NCBI RefSeq assembly: GCF_014762765.1
Contig: NZ_JABURH010000111.1
Span: 1-32,001, forward strand
DNA length: 32,001 nucleotides
Origin: Alcanivorax sp.
GTDB lineage: Bacteria; Pseudomonadota; Gammaproteobacteria; Pseudomonadales; Alcanivoracaceae
Direction of reading: 5' to 3'
Part shown: positions 1 to 8,541 of the stretch, in pieces
Layout of the letters: every line of letters starts with the position of its first letter
Position numbering within the stretch: the first letter of the stretch is position 1
Position numbers and translations under genes: made by a program
The notes under the pieces: generated by a model
Databases searched by the model: none
Told to the model about the DNA's origin: nothing
The model's input: only the letters and a program-made list of their open reading frames with translations

Positions 1-121
1 GCGCTGTAGAGAGATAGGCAGTTTTTCTTCACCAAACCGTGACGCCACTGTCAGCGAACTGTCACGCCGAATTTCTAGTGTGGCTACAGGATAGTCCTGC
101 AACGGATAAGAGCCTGTGGCT

Positions 122-874
122 ATGCCCATGACAATGCCTCTTGAGTCTGCTTGCTCGCTGCGAACCGGGGATTTGTTGTTGTTCTCTGGTCGTGGTTTTA
201 CCAGTGAGGTGATCCGGGTCTTTACCCGTAGCCCCTGGAGTCATATCGGTATGGTAGTGCACCTGCCCGGCAATCCCGACCCTCTGGTTCTTGAATCCAC
301 CACCCTCAGTGAATCGTCAGATGTGACCCTGGGGTGCCCGGTGGCCGGTGTGGCGTTGGTGCCACTGACAGACAAGTTGCGTGATTATCCGGGCACTGTG
401 GCGTTGCGTCGCCGGCATGGCCCTCCTTTGAGTGACCGGCAGCAGCAATTGCTGGCGCGGATGGTAAAGCGTCTGCTTCATCGTCCCTACAAGAACTACG
501 TGCTGTGCAATGCCCTGGATGTGCTGACAGGCTTTACCCGCAAGCCTGATCAGCGTGGCTGGTTTTGTTCTGAGCTGGTGGCGGAACTCTATCGACGGCT
601 GGGCTGGTTACCCCGCCAGACCCGTGCCAGCACCCTGGTGCCGGGGCATTTCGGGTCTCGCCATATGCGACTTCAACACGGCAAGCTGGGCGCGGTGGAA
701 TTTCTCAAGGCCGGGTCGCAGGCAATTGCTATCCGCGCTCGTGTCAGTGTTACAACCAGCGCCGTACCCGTTGCCGATAAGCCTGCCATTGCTCCCCGAA
801 CTGCTGAGCATGAAAGGCTTCTTCCGCCGCAATCACATGCTGCTGGATCACCCAGACAATCGGTACCAGCATGA
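122..874 (+). CDS. Permuted NlpC/P60 (YiiX/LRAT-like) cysteine hydrolase
   Basis: Likely a cytoplasmic or membrane-proximal thiol hydrolase or amidase of the permuted papain-like NlpC/P60 group; the substrate cannot be told. Counting from the upstream GTG at 116, the motif WSHIGMV carries the candidate catalytic His43, an acidic residue follows at Glu60 (LVLEST), and the nucleophile is Cys151 in GWFCSELV. The order His before Cys is the hallmark of the permuted families. No signal peptide is evident. Start: GTG 116 and ATGs at 122, 128 and 134 are in frame. An AAGAG at 108-112 is best spaced for 122. The last 42 codons lie antisense to the next gene's conserved C-terminus and look like an unconserved tail. 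It stands alone on its strand. Confidence 0.75.
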   Translation: MPMTMPLESACSLRTGDLLLFSGRGFTSEVIRVFTRSPWSHIGMVVHLPGNPDPLVLESTTLSESSDVTLGCPVAGVALVPLTDKLRDYPGTVALRRRHGPPLSDRQQQLLARMVKRLLHRPYKNYVLCNALDVLTGFTRKPDQRGWFCSELVAELYRRLGWLPRQTRASTLVPGHFGSRHMRLQHGKLGAVEFLKAGSQAIAIRARVSVTTSAVPVADKPAIAPRTAEHERLLPPQSHAAGSPRQSVPA

Positions 875-1211
875 TCAGCATCCCTGGGCTGTGCTGGTTC
901 AGTGCCATGGCCAGGTACAGGGCAGTAAAGCCCAGATAGATGGGGTTGCGGCTCAGCCGGAACACGCCACGGGTTAGCAACTGGCTGGCGGGGCGGTGGG
1001 GAACCAGGGTAGTGCGTGCCAGGCGCAACTGGATGGCCGCAGCCAACACCAGGGCAGTGCCGATCACGGCCAGGACCAGTATCGCCCAGCGGTCCCCGGG
1101 AAACGCCGGGGCGGGCAGGGTAAGGGCCTGATCAATGCCATAGCCCATCAGCAGGCCCCCCAGGTACAGGGCCGGCGGCGGCATCATGACTTGTGGGTGC
1201 TCAAGGGGCAT
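750..1211 (-). CDS. Isoprenylcysteine carboxyl methyltransferase-like membrane protein
   Basis: A 153-residue integral membrane protein of the bacterial ICMT/phospholipid-methyltransferase family, which uses S-adenosylmethionine. About four hydrophobic segments are visible (residues about 14-28, 42-62, 90-105 and 108-125). The family signature is clear: L..RGVFRLSRNPIYLGF in the middle and a charged end EEAFHAQQFGEQWQAYRQ followed by VRRWL. Length is normal for the bacterial family. Bacteria do not generally prenylate proteins this way, so the true acceptor is unknown. The gene runs convergent to the NlpC/P60-like gene and overlaps it by 125 bp. The conserved C-terminal motif lies in the overlap, so this frame is the constrained one there. 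Confidence 0.8.
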   Translation of the reverse strand: MPLEHPQVMMPPPALYLGGLLMGYGIDQALTLPAPAFPGDRWAILVLAVIGTALVLAAAIQLRLARTTLVPHRPASQLLTRGVFRLSRNPIYLGFTALYLAMALNQHSPGMLIMLVPIVWVIQQHVIAAEEAFHAQQFGEQWQAYRQRVRRWL

Positions 1212-1315
1212 GGCGATAACCTGTGTTCAGAAAATGGAGGAAACGAATCAATGCGAATTCTAAACCCTATGGCAACCGTCTGCCTGCCCGGCGGTAAACT
1301 TTGCGAGGTTTGCTA

Positions 1316-1345
1316 TTGATCATTTCGAAAAAGCTGGGTTATGGT
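1316..1345 (+). promoter_or_regulatory. Possible sigma70 promoter for the PhoH gene
   Basis: TTGATC at 1316-1321 and TATGGT at 1340-1345 match the sigma70 boxes at 4 of 6 positions each, with an 18-nt spacer. They lie about 190 nt before the chosen phoH start. A short CCCGC/GCGGG hairpin follows near 1354. The match is weak and is offered only as a candidate. The rest of the roughly 320-nt gap between 1212 and 1533 shows no convincing gene. Confidence 0.25.
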
Positions 1346-1533
1346 AATTCCAACCCCCGCCATTGCGGGAGTGATCGCGATCAAAAGCTGTTACAGCTGC
1401 TGCAACTGAACCGCCAAAAGGCATAAACCAACGGCGGCAGGCGCAGGCGTCACTCTCGCTTTATCAGACCAAGAGCCAGATCTGACGCCCCAGCCAAATG
1501 CCGCCCATGATGCAACCGTCACAGGGGATACGC

Positions 1534-3000
1534 ATGGAAGAGCGCGCGGCCAGACTTCACACCCTCTCCATCAACCACGCAAGCGCCAACCAGAACGATT
1601 CAACCCTCGAACAAGAGCAGCAAAAAACCTACGTCATCGATACCAATGTACTCATCCACGATCCGAATTCGTTACTCAATTTCGAGGAACATCGGGTGGT
1701 GATCCCCATGACGGTGCTGGAGGAGCTGGACAAACTGAAGAGCGGCAGTAAATCCCATACGGCGGCGGATTGTCGCGCGGCCATTCGCCAGATCGACCGG
1801 GTGTTGGGTAGCGCCACGCCGGCGCAGGTGGAAGCGGGTATCCCGATTCCTCGGGGGCCGGAGACGGTCACCCAGGGCACGCTGACGGTGTTGATGTCCA
1901 CGTCCGGGGAGTTGAATGCCCCCCTGCCCAATGACCTGAACGACAATCGCATCATCAATGATGTGGTGGCCATGCAGGCCCGGCAGCCGGAGCGCCGTTT
2001 CATTCTGGTCACCAAGGACATCAACATGCGCCTCAAGGCGCGGGCCTGTGGCATCGAGTCGGAGGATTATCACAACGATCAGCTGGTGACGGATATCAAG
2101 CAGCTGACCCGTGGCTATTTCGAAGTGCCCGGCTCCTTCTGGGATCAGGTGACGCAGGTGGAAACCGAGCAGGTGGGGGCCGATACCCTGCACCATCTGT
2201 CCCACGGATTGCTGGTCAGCGAGATTCTGGGCGAAGAGGTCTATCCCAACCAGTACATCATCGATGAGCAGGGCTTTGTCGGGCGCGTGCTGGATGTGGA
2301 CAACGGTGTGGTGACCCTGCGTCACTACAAGGCCGACAGCCTGCTCGATCAGGAGGTCTGGGGGCTGCGCCCGAAGAACCTGCAGCAGGCCATGGCGCTG
2401 CAACTGCTAATGGACCCGGAGGTGCACCTGGTGACGCTCACCGGGGCGGCCGGTTCCGGCAAGACCATTCTGGCGCTGGCTGCCGCCATCGAAATGACGG
2501 TGGAGCAGAAACGCTACAACAAGATCATTGCCACCCGGTCCACGCCGCCGCTGGCGGAAGAGCACGGTTTCCTGCCTGGTACCGAAGAGGAAAAAATGGA
2601 CCCGTGGCTGGGAGCCATCAACGACAATATAGAGGCACTGCACCTGAACGATGAAAACCCCTCCGGCAGCATCCAGTATGTGAAGGAGAAGGCCAATATC
2701 CAGTTCAAGGCCATGAATTACATCCGCGGGCGCAGCTTCCAGAAGTCCCTGATCCTGATCGACGAAAGCCAGAACCTGACCCCCCACCAGATGAAGGCGA
2801 TCATCACCCGGGCCGGGGAAGGCTCGAAGGTGGTGTGCCTGGGTAACCTGGCCCAGATCGACACCCCCTACCTGTCTCCCACCAGTTCCGGCCTGACCTA
2901 CATGACCGAACGCTTCAAGCGGTTCGTTCATGGTGGTTCGGTGCAGTTGAACGGGGTGCCAAGGTCGTTACTGGCGGAATACGCGGAGCAGTTTCTTTAA
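1534..3000 (+). CDS. PIN-domain PhoH-family ATPase (PhoH2 type)
   Basis: Fusion of an N-terminal PIN nuclease domain and a C-terminal PhoH P-loop ATPase, the PhoH2 arrangement; members studied elsewhere act as ATP-dependent RNA unwinding and cleaving enzymes. From the ATG at 1534 the protein has 488 residues. The PIN domain opens with YVIDTNVLIHD (Asp36) and has the acidic pair in VLEELDKLK. The Walker A motif GAAGSGKT is near residue 305 and the Walker B LILIDESQN near 406-414. Start choice: ATG 1534 has AGGGG at 1522-1526 with good spacing, whereas ATG 1498 has no ribosome site and would add 12 residues. The TAA stop directly abuts the heptad-repeat element beginning at 2999. No toxin-antitoxin partner is visible upstream. 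Confidence 0.92.
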   Translation: MEERAARLHTLSINHASANQNDSTLEQEQQKTYVIDTNVLIHDPNSLLNFEEHRVVIPMTVLEELDKLKSGSKSHTAADCRAAIRQIDRVLGSATPAQVEAGIPIPRGPETVTQGTLTVLMSTSGELNAPLPNDLNDNRIINDVVAMQARQPERRFILVTKDINMRLKARACGIESEDYHNDQLVTDIKQLTRGYFEVPGSFWDQVTQVETEQVGADTLHHLSHGLLVSEILGEEVYPNQYIIDEQGFVGRVLDVDNGVVTLRHYKADSLLDQEVWGLRPKNLQQAMALQLLMDPEVHLVTLTGAAGSGKTILALAAAIEMTVEQKRYNKIIATRSTPPLAEEHGFLPGTEEEKMDPWLGAINDNIEALHLNDENPSGSIQYVKEKANIQFKAMNYIRGRSFQKSLILIDESQNLTPHQMKAIITRAGEGSKVVCLGNLAQIDTPYLSPTSSGLTYMTERFKRFVHGGSVQLNGVPRSLLAEYAEQFL

Positions 3001-3158
3001 TTGATAATTGAGAATGGATAATTGATAACGTCGCGCCATGAGTGATTGGCATGGCTTTAACGCAAGAGGCCGCGCCCAGGGTTTGGGCGCGGCCTCTTGC
3101 ATTTCAGTCCAGATTGCGCAGATCGCGCCGTTATCAATTCTCAACTATCCATTATCAA
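2999..3158. repeat. Heptad-armed palindromic element A
   Basis: The left arm has four 7-mers: AATTGAT, AATTGAG, AATGGAT, AATTGAT (2999-3026). The right arm is its approximate inverse: TTATCAA, TTCTCAA, CTATCCA, TTATCAA (3131-3158). GC-rich CGCGCC blocks lie just inside both arms. The core holds a perfect 17-bp hairpin (see 3062-3100). The left end overlaps the phoH stop codon. The right arm contains the last codons and the TAG of the convergent gene at 3145. It is a diverged copy of the element at 20024-20184. Confidence 0.85.
3062..3100. terminator. Strong symmetric hairpin between convergent genes
   Basis: A perfect 17-bp stem (3062-3078 with 3084-3100) surrounds a 5-nt loop, GGGTT. The arms are AAGAGGCCGCGCCC and its complement. 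It sits in the core of element A between the convergent phoH and 3145-4149 genes, so it could terminate both. It lacks a real T-tract (only CTCTTGCATTT follows), so it is terminator-like rather than a textbook Rho-independent site. Confidence 0.55.
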
Positions 3159-4149
3159 TTATCTTCTTACACGCTTCCGACTGATAAAAATCATCCAGCA
3201 CCCACTGAATAAAGGGTTCCAGCACGCCCTGCTCAATGAGAACTGTAGCGCCACGGGCCAGGGCCGGGGCGGTGATTTCACGGACCTGGTCTTCGCTGAT
3301 CTTCATGCCGTCCAGCAGGGTTTGCAGGGGCATGTCGCTGAGTGATTCAACGGCGGCGTGGATGCCCACGCTGACCAGGCGGCGGGTGTAATCCAGACGG
3401 GCTGTTTCATCGCCGATGGCACAGCTCTGGCTGACCACTTCATCGATAGTGCCGGCGGGTACCAGCTTCAGGTAGTCGGCGGGCTTCAGGGGAGCTACGC
3501 GCTGGTAGCCATCGCGGGCCAGCTGCTCGATGCGCTCATTGGTGAGCTGTTTGTTCAGCCACTGTTCGCCGGTTTTCAGGGTGACGCGGATATTCTTTCT
3601 CAGGTAGTCGCGGATGGATTCTTCCATGCCGCCCATGGCCTTGCCGACCATGCTCTTGCGGCCCATTTTCATGACGCTGCTGACGCCGGGCAGTTTGGCC
3701 AGGGCGTTCTCTTCCAGCAGAAAATTCTTGATGCCGGTGTACAGCATCTCGCTGACCATTTCGCTGACTAGCGGATGGCTCATGGCCGCGTGGATGGCTT
3801 TCTCGCGCAGGGTTTGCAGTTTTAGGACTTGCTCCAGGATTGCCTCGAAATGATCTTCGCTGAGCAATTCGCCCACGGTGGCCGGATCCTTTTCGGCGGC
3901 TTCCCAGACCGCTTTGCTGACATCGCTGACTACACCCTGCAACCCCTGTGCGCTTAGCGCCTGTTGCAGCCATTGATCCACCACGGTGGTCAGGGAGTCG
4001 CTGTCTACCAGTTTGCCGAGCGGTACGGTGCCGAGGCTGACGCTGGCCTGGGCCATCAGGGCTTGCCAGTGCTCTTCATTTTGCAGTTGTGCACAGAGGT
4101 GTGCCTGGTGCGCATCGCGCAGGGCGGAAATCAGTTGGGCGGATGACAT
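3145..4149 (-). CDS. Unrecognised helical protein, 334 aa
   Basis: I do not recognise the family. The product is largely alpha-helical by composition, with amphipathic stretches throughout. It has no signal peptide and no clear transmembrane segment; the only mildly hydrophobic run is around VSSVMKMGRKSMVGKAMGG, flanked by basic residues. The start at 4149 is supported by GAGG about ten nt upstream. The last five codons (IIDNG) and the TAG stop lie inside the right arm of heptad element A, so the C-terminus may have been set by that element. It is divergent from the OmpW gene and convergent with phoH. Codon use resembles that of its neighbours, so it is very probably a real gene. Confidence 0.7.
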   Translation of the reverse strand: MSSAQLISALRDAHQAHLCAQLQNEEHWQALMAQASVSLGTVPLGKLVDSDSLTTVVDQWLQQALSAQGLQGVVSDVSKAVWEAAEKDPATVGELLSEDHFEAILEQVLKLQTLREKAIHAAMSHPLVSEMVSEMLYTGIKNFLLEENALAKLPGVSSVMKMGRKSMVGKAMGGMEESIRDYLRKNIRVTLKTGEQWLNKQLTNERIEQLARDGYQRVAPLKPADYLKLVPAGTIDEVVSQSCAIGDETARLDYTRRLVSVGIHAAVESLSDMPLQTLLDGMKISEDQVREITAPALARGATVLIEQGVLEPFIQWVLDDFYQSEACKKIIDNG

Positions 4150-4291
4150 GGTAGTAAAGCCTCTTTTTATTGATTCAGAACAATACCCCCGCTGGCCATA
4201 GGACTTTCAATAGTGCCGGTGCGGTGGCCATCACAGCCTGTGTCGGGTATCAGGTCACTGCCTCTATCTTGCTGGAAGAAAGGGGAACTGT

Positions 4292-4975
4292 ATGCAACTG
4301 CGAGGACAAGGAAAAGCGGCGCTGCTGCTAACCGGGATGTTGATGGCCGGGCCAGCTCTGGCCCACAAGGCGGGGGATGTGATTGTGCGTCTGGGGGGGC
4401 TCAAGGTTGAACCGGACGCCAGTAGCGAGACCTTCAACCCGGCGTTGCCGGCAGTGGGGGGGCTGGGTGTGGACGTGGATGACGATACCCAAGTGGGCCT
4501 GACGCTGGCTTATATGGTGACCGACTCCATTGGTGTTGAACTGGTGGGTGCGACTCCCTTTACCCACGACATCCTCCTGGAGACAGGGGGCGGTGATGTT
4601 GCCATTGGTGAAACCAGCCACCTGCCACCGACGCTGCTGGCGCAGTACTATGCGCCACAAGTCGGGCCGATGCGGGCTTATGTTGGCGCGGGTTTAAACT
4701 ACACGCTGTTTTTTGACGACAGCATCGATGATTCTGTGGTGAGCCCGCTATTGGCCGGTGCCGATGCCGATGTGAAGCTGAGTAACTCCATGGGCTTTGC
4801 CTGGGAGGTGGGCGCTGATTTTGCCCTTGACGACAACTGGCTGTTCAACGTCAGTGTCTGGAATATCGATATCGATACCGAGGCGCGGCTGTATGTGAAT
4901 GATGCCCGTGTGGACAAGATCGATGTGGAAATTGACCCCTGGGTTTACATGGTGGGACTGGGCTACCGGTTCTGA
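4292..4975 (+). CDS. ompW: OmpW-family outer membrane protein
   Basis: A small eight-stranded outer-membrane beta-barrel; OmpW relatives let small hydrophobic compounds cross the outer membrane, and in oil-degrading marine bacteria they have been linked to alkane uptake. The 227-residue precursor starts with a signal peptide (hydrophobic LLLTGMLMAGPALA, cleavage likely before HKAGD). Typical barrel features follow: GDVIVRLG near the mature N-terminus, LGLTLAY-like alternating strands, AYVGAGLNYT, and a C-terminal aromatic (GYRF). The ribosome site AAGAAAGGGG lies just before the ATG. Its role in hydrocarbon uptake here is inference from the likely host group. Confidence 0.85.
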   Translation: MQLRGQGKAALLLTGMLMAGPALAHKAGDVIVRLGGLKVEPDASSETFNPALPAVGGLGVDVDDDTQVGLTLAYMVTDSIGVELVGATPFTHDILLETGGGDVAIGETSHLPPTLLAQYYAPQVGPMRAYVGAGLNYTLFFDDSIDDSVVSPLLAGADADVKLSNSMGFAWEVGADFALDDNWLFNVSVWNIDIDTEARLYVNDARVDKIDVEIDPWVYMVGLGYRF

Positions 4976-4988
4976 GGGTGGAAACGCC

Positions 4989-5048
4989 CGTTCTGTAGGG
5001 GCGTGCCTGCACTAAAAGGTTCGGCTGCAGGCTGCGTCCTACAGAACG
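4989..5048. repeat. REP-like palindrome with CTGTAGG ends
   Basis: Perfect 11-bp inverted ends, CGTTCTGTAGG (4989-4999) and CCTACAGAACG (5038-5048), enclose a smaller TGCCTGCA/TGCAGGC palindrome. The ends resemble the intergenic palindromes common in pseudomonads and the larger element at 19256-19493. It lies between the ends of ompW and glpE, so it may also act in 3'-end formation. Confidence 0.7.
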
Positions 5049-5118
5049 CTGATGAGACCGGGTGAAGTAAAATATGTGACGAAGGCCAAGGCACAGCCAT
5101 GTGGAGCATCGTCACCGG

Positions 5119-5439
5119 TCAGGCCATTTCTTCCAGCAGTTCGGGGAAGCGCTGGCGCAGGACTTCGTAGCCTCCGTCCAGGCTGACCACGTCACTGAAA
5201 CCCTGTTCGCTCAACCAGTCGGCGGCGCCCTGACTGCTGTTGCCGTGGTAGCAGTAGATCACCAGCGGCTTTTCCGGGGCGGTATTGGCCAGAAACGGTT
5301 CCACGTTGGCCTGGGTCAGGTGGACGGCACCGCGTAAATGACCAGCAGCAAAGCTGGCCGGGTCGCGAATGTCCACGAACAGGGCATCGCCTTGCTCGAA
5401 ACGGGTTATGCCCTCATCCGGGCTGATGCGTTTTGCCAT
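5119..5439 (-). CDS. glpE: GlpE-type single-domain rhodanese
   Basis: Thiosulfate sulfurtransferase: moves a sulfane sulfur from thiosulfate to cyanide or a thiol acceptor, in the cytoplasm. The 106-residue length fits GlpE. The active-site loop is [10 protein letters not shown] with Cys63. The rhodanese signatures [20 protein letters not shown] and LDGGYEVLR are present. The start at 5439 lies inside the 3' end of rhlB (26-bp overlap), so the pair is almost certainly co-transcribed and perhaps translationally coupled. Confidence 0.9.
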   Translation of the reverse strand: MAKRISPDEGITRFEQGDALFVDIRDPASFAAGHLRGAVHLTQANVEPFLANTAPEKPLVIYCYHGNSSQGAADWLSEQGFSDVVSLDGGYEVLRQRFPELLEEMA

Positions 5440-6670
5440 TGTCTGCGTCCTTTTCGGCGAGCAGGTCCGACGGCGGATACTCGCATTCCAGTTTCATGCC
5501 GATGGCATTTTCCAGTTCCGGCAGCAGGAAGGCATCATCTTCACAGGCGAAGCTGATAGACATGCCGCTGGCGCCGGCCCGGCCAGTGCGGCCGATACGG
5601 TGAACGTAGTCTTCCGGATCTTCCGGCAGGTTGTAATTGACCACATGGGAAACGCCGTCGATATGGATGCCACGACCGGCCACGTCGGTGGCGATCAGCA
5701 CTTGCAGATCACCGGCGCGGAATCGTTCCAGGGTCTTCATGCGCTGGGTCTGTGGCACGTCACCGGAGATCAGGGATACCTTGAGGCCTTTCTTGTGCAG
5801 GCGATCGCTGACACGACGGGTAATATCGCGGCGGTTGGCGAAGACGATCACCTTGTCCATGTTCATGCCGGTGATCAGGTTGTAGAGCAGGGTGAACTTG
5901 TCATCGGCATTGGTGATGTAGACCTTCTGCTCAACGGTGTCGGTGGTGACCTGGGCGGGCTCGATTTCCACCACCTCGGCATCCTCGGTCCAGCGGCGGG
6001 CCAGATTCATTACATCATCGCTGAACGTGGCAGAGAACAGCTGGGTCTGCCGGTATCGCGTTTTCGGGGTCATGCCGACGATGCGTTTTACATCGGGAAT
6101 AAAGCCCATATCCAGCATGCGGTCCGCTTCATCCAGTACCAGGAATTCCACCCGGTCCAGCCACAGGTCGCGGCGCTTGGCGAAATCCAGCAGGCGGCCA
6201 GGGGTGGCCACCAGGATATCGATGAGTTCGTTCTGCAGACGTTCCTGCTGGCGGTTGAAGTTCATCCCGCCGACCACGCTCATCACCTGCAGGTCGGTGT
6301 ACTTTGACAGCGCCCTGGCGTCCTTCTCGATCTGCATGGCCAGTTCCCGGGTCGGGGCCACGATCAGGGCACGGGGTTCACCGGCGTAGCGTTTCACTTG
6401 GATCGGGTTGCGCAGCAGATCGTTGATCACGGTAATCAGGAAGGCGGCGGTCTTACCGGTACCGGTTTGGGCCCGACCGATGGCATCGGCGCCAGCCAGG
6501 GTGTGCTCCAGAACTTCCGCCTGGATGGGAGTGCAGTACTGGAAACCCTGCTCGGCGATGCCGCGCATCAGGTTCAGGTCCAGATCAAAATCGTGGAAGC
6601 GGGTTTCACCGTCTTTTTCCGGCACCGGGAACTGATCCAGGGTCCAGGTGCTTGTGTTGTCTTTTTGCAT
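5414..6670 (-). CDS. rhlB: DEAD-box RNA helicase RhlB
   Basis: ATP-dependent RNA helicase. In Escherichia coli RhlB works in the RNase E degradosome, unwinding structured mRNA. All motifs are present: Q-motif region FQYCTPIQ, Walker [33 protein letters not shown], and [10 protein letters not shown] in the second RecA domain. The N-terminal stretch ending in [13 protein letters not shown] is typical of pseudomonad RhlB. The ATG at 6670 gives 418 residues. A GTG at 6724 would add 18 residues without homology to the family. The C-terminal tail after [11 protein letters not shown] is short, unlike the long basic tail of the E. coli protein. It overlaps glpE. Confidence 0.9.
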   Translation of the reverse strand: MQKDNTSTWTLDQFPVPEKDGETRFHDFDLDLNLMRGIAEQGFQYCTPIQAEVLEHTLAGADAIGRAQTGTGKTAAFLITVINDLLRNPIQVKRYAGEPRALIVAPTRELAMQIEKDARALSKYTDLQVMSVVGGMNFNRQQERLQNELIDILVATPGRLLDFAKRRDLWLDRVEFLVLDEADRMLDMGFIPDVKRIVGMTPKTRYRQTQLFSATFSDDVMNLARRWTEDAEVVEIEPAQVTTDTVEQKVYITNADDKFTLLYNLITGMNMDKVIVFANRRDITRRVSDRLHKKGLKVSLISGDVPQTQRMKTLERFRAGDLQVLIATDVAGRGIHIDGVSHVVNYNLPEDPEDYVHRIGRTGRAGASGMSISFACEDDAFLLPELENAIGMKLECEYPPSDLLAEKDADNGKTHQPG

Positions 6671-6813
6671 GTATTCGCTCAGTCTGAATGCAAGAGTATG
6701 TGCCGATATTGGCACTGGCGGCACACAGCCGCGGGCGGTAATCAGTCCACCCGTTCCTGCTGGAAACGGGGTATTGTAGAAAAAATAGCCAGCGCTGTCA
6801 GAGGATGTTTGGT

Positions 6814-7074
6814 ATGGGCTTGCTTCGCGGCGTTATTGTAGTGTTTTGGGTGGCGGTAGGGTTAGCCCTTTTGCTGGATCTGCCGTCCCCGTTTGATCGA
6901 TTGCTGTTGGGGGCCGGGCTGGTGGTGGCTGTACTCCATGCACTGGAGTGCATCGGCTTCATGGTGTGGATTCGTCGGCGTGGTCTGTTTCACTGGCGCG
7001 ATGCCCTGATGATCATGATTTTCGGGGTGGCCTACCTCAAGCCGAGGATGCGAACTATTCGGCGCACTATATAG
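6814..7074 (+). CDS. DUF1145 (YhhL-like) small membrane protein
   Basis: An 86-residue inner-membrane protein of the DUF1145 family (E. coli YhhL); no function is known. Two or three hydrophobic segments occupy most of the chain ([16 protein letters not shown] and [19 protein letters not shown]). The family features LHALE and a basic C-terminus are visible. The ATG at 6814 is chosen because GAGGA at 6801-6805 is correctly spaced; an ATG at 6805 overlaps that site. It is convergent with the DUF938 gene, leaving only 5 bp between stops, and divergent from rhlB. Confidence 0.75.
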   Translation: MGLLRGVIVVFWVAVGLALLLDLPSPFDRLLLGAGLVVAVLHALECIGFMVWIRRRGLFHWRDALMIMIFGVAYLKPRMRTIRRTI

Positions 7075-7079
7075 CCCGG

Positions 7080-7667
7080 TTAATCCCCAAACACTAGCAA
7101 CCGGTTGTTGGCGGGCATCTCATGGTCGGCCAGCAGGCGTCGTTGCTCGCGGGCAAACTGTTCCACCACCCATTCCTGATCGCGAATGCCGCGATTGTCG
7201 TCCACATCCTTCAACCACTGATCAAATTGACAGTTGGAGTCACTGGTGTACTGGCCGTCGTAGTTGAAGGGGCCATAGACCAGAAATTTGCCCCGATCGG
7301 TCAGGTGTCGGCAGCCCTCCCGGATACAGATTTCCACCAGTGACGCGGTCATGATGTGGAAGGTATTGGCGGTAAACAGGTAATCGAAAGGGCCGACGGG
7401 CCATTGAGCGGCCACATCCAGCTCTATCGGCGGCAGTGCCCGGTTGCCTGGATCACTCTGCCATTGCCTTATATGGGGCAGGTTGGCGGCCATATCGGAC
7501 GGCTGCCAGTGCAGATGGGGAAGGCGCCCCGATAACCAGGCCGCATGCTGGCCGGTGCCGGCGCCGATCTCCAGCAAGGTGCCCGGCGCCTGGCAGTGCT
7601 TTTGCAGCACGGCCAGGATTGGCACCTTGTTATTTTCAGCGGCCTGGGAGTAGGGGCGTTCTTGCAA
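7080..7667 (-). CDS. DUF938 SAM-dependent methyltransferase-like protein
   Basis: A 195-residue class I methyltransferase-fold protein of the DUF938 family, related to eukaryotic METTL26; no substrate is established. The cofactor loop LLEIGAGTGQHA is at residues 31-42, an acidic residue (PSDM) follows at the end of the next strand, and the family signatures DYLFTANTFHIM and YGPFNYDGQYTS are intact. It lies 6 bp downstream of the dehydrogenase gene on the same strand, so the two probably form one transcript. Confidence 0.85.
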   Translation of the reverse strand: MQERPYSQAAENNKVPILAVLQKHCQAPGTLLEIGAGTGQHAAWLSGRLPHLHWQPSDMAANLPHIRQWQSDPGNRALPPIELDVAAQWPVGPFDYLFTANTFHIMTASLVEICIREGCRHLTDRGKFLVYGPFNYDGQYTSDSNCQFDQWLKDVDDNRGIRDQEWVVEQFAREQRRLLADHEMPANNRLLVFGD

Positions 7668-7673
7668 GGGGGC

Positions 7674-8513
7674 TTACTTCTTGTTCATGTACTTCTGTCC
7701 CATGGCAACCAGCTTCTGGTAACTGGTGGGCAACAGGCGTTGCATTGTGTCCACGGCAACCGCATCAGAGCCAATCAGCACCCGGCGCTTGTTGCCGCGC
7801 ACGCCCTTGAGGATGGTGCTGGCGGCTTCTGCCGGAGTGGTGCGGAACAGTTTCTCGAAATCCTGGATGGCCTTTTCCTTGTCGCCACCGGTAATTCGCT
7901 CAACACTTTTGTCCATGCGTGCGGCCTTGGCAATGTTGGTCTTGATGCCACCGGGGTGCACAGAGGTACAGGAAACCGGGCTGTTTTCCATTTCCAGCTC
8001 GATGCGAAGGGACTCGGTGAAGCCGCGCACGGCAAACTTGGCCGCATTGTAGGCGGACTGGGTAGGAATGCCCACCAAACCGAAAATGGAAGAAATATTG
8101 ATGATGTGACCTTCGCCGGCCTGCTTCAGGTAGGGCAGAAATGCCTTGGTGCCGTATACCACGCCCCAGAAGTTGATGTTCATCAGCCACTCGAAATCAT
8201 CGTAGTTCATGTCTTCAACGGTGGCGCCAAGGGCCACACCGGCATTGTTGAAGATCATGTTGGCATAACCGAAATGATTCACTACGTCATCGGCAAAATC
8301 ATAAAACGCCTGACGATCGGCCACATCCAGTTTGCGGGTCATCAGCCGGTCTTCACCGAGTCCCAGCAGATCGGCGGTTTCCTTCAGGCCGGCTTCATTG
8401 ATGTCGGACAGAGCCAGCTTGGCGCCGGCGGACGCCAGTTCCTGGGCCAGGGCACGGCCAATGCCAGAACCGGCACCGGTGATAACGGCAACTTTGTCTT
8501 TAAAATTCTTCAT
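7674..8513 (-). CDS. Classical short-chain dehydrogenase/reductase
   Basis: NAD(P)-dependent oxidoreductase of the classical SDR family, 279 residues; the substrate cannot be read from sequence. The cofactor loop TGAGSGIG is at 12-19, DV in KLDVAD near 63, NNAG at 89-92, and the catalytic Ser in INISS near 141-142 with Tyr155 and Lys159 in SAYNAAK. Asp37 in LSDIN, at the end of the second strand, favours NAD over NADP. The ATG at 8513 has a clean AGGAG ribosome site six to ten nt upstream; the longer frame to 8558 runs into the repeat element. DUF938 follows by 6 bp. Context with PlsC and START proteins hints at lipid or alcohol substrates, which is inference. Confidence 0.88.
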   Translation of the reverse strand: MKNFKDKVAVITGAGSGIGRALAQELASAGAKLALSDINEAGLKETADLLGLGEDRLMTRKLDVADRQAFYDFADDVVNHFGYANMIFNNAGVALGATVEDMNYDDFEWLMNINFWGVVYGTKAFLPYLKQAGEGHIINISSIFGLVGIPTQSAYNAAKFAVRGFTESLRIELEMENSPVSCTSVHPGGIKTNIAKAARMDKSVERITGGDKEKAIQDFEKLFRTTPAEAASTILKGVRGNKRRVLIGSDAVAVDTMQRLLPTSYQKLVAMGQKYMNKK

Positions 8514-8541
8514 GATGACTCCTGTATCCGCTAATTCAGTG

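Noticed and set aside
2999-3158. Element A as a CRISPR array remnant
   Set aside because: The units are 7 nt with no spacers, and the two arms are inverted rather than direct repeats.
5369-6307. 312-residue reading frame opposite rhlB
   Set aside because: It lies antisense to conserved helicase motifs and has the His/Gly/Gln/Val-rich composition of a GC-rich shadow frame.
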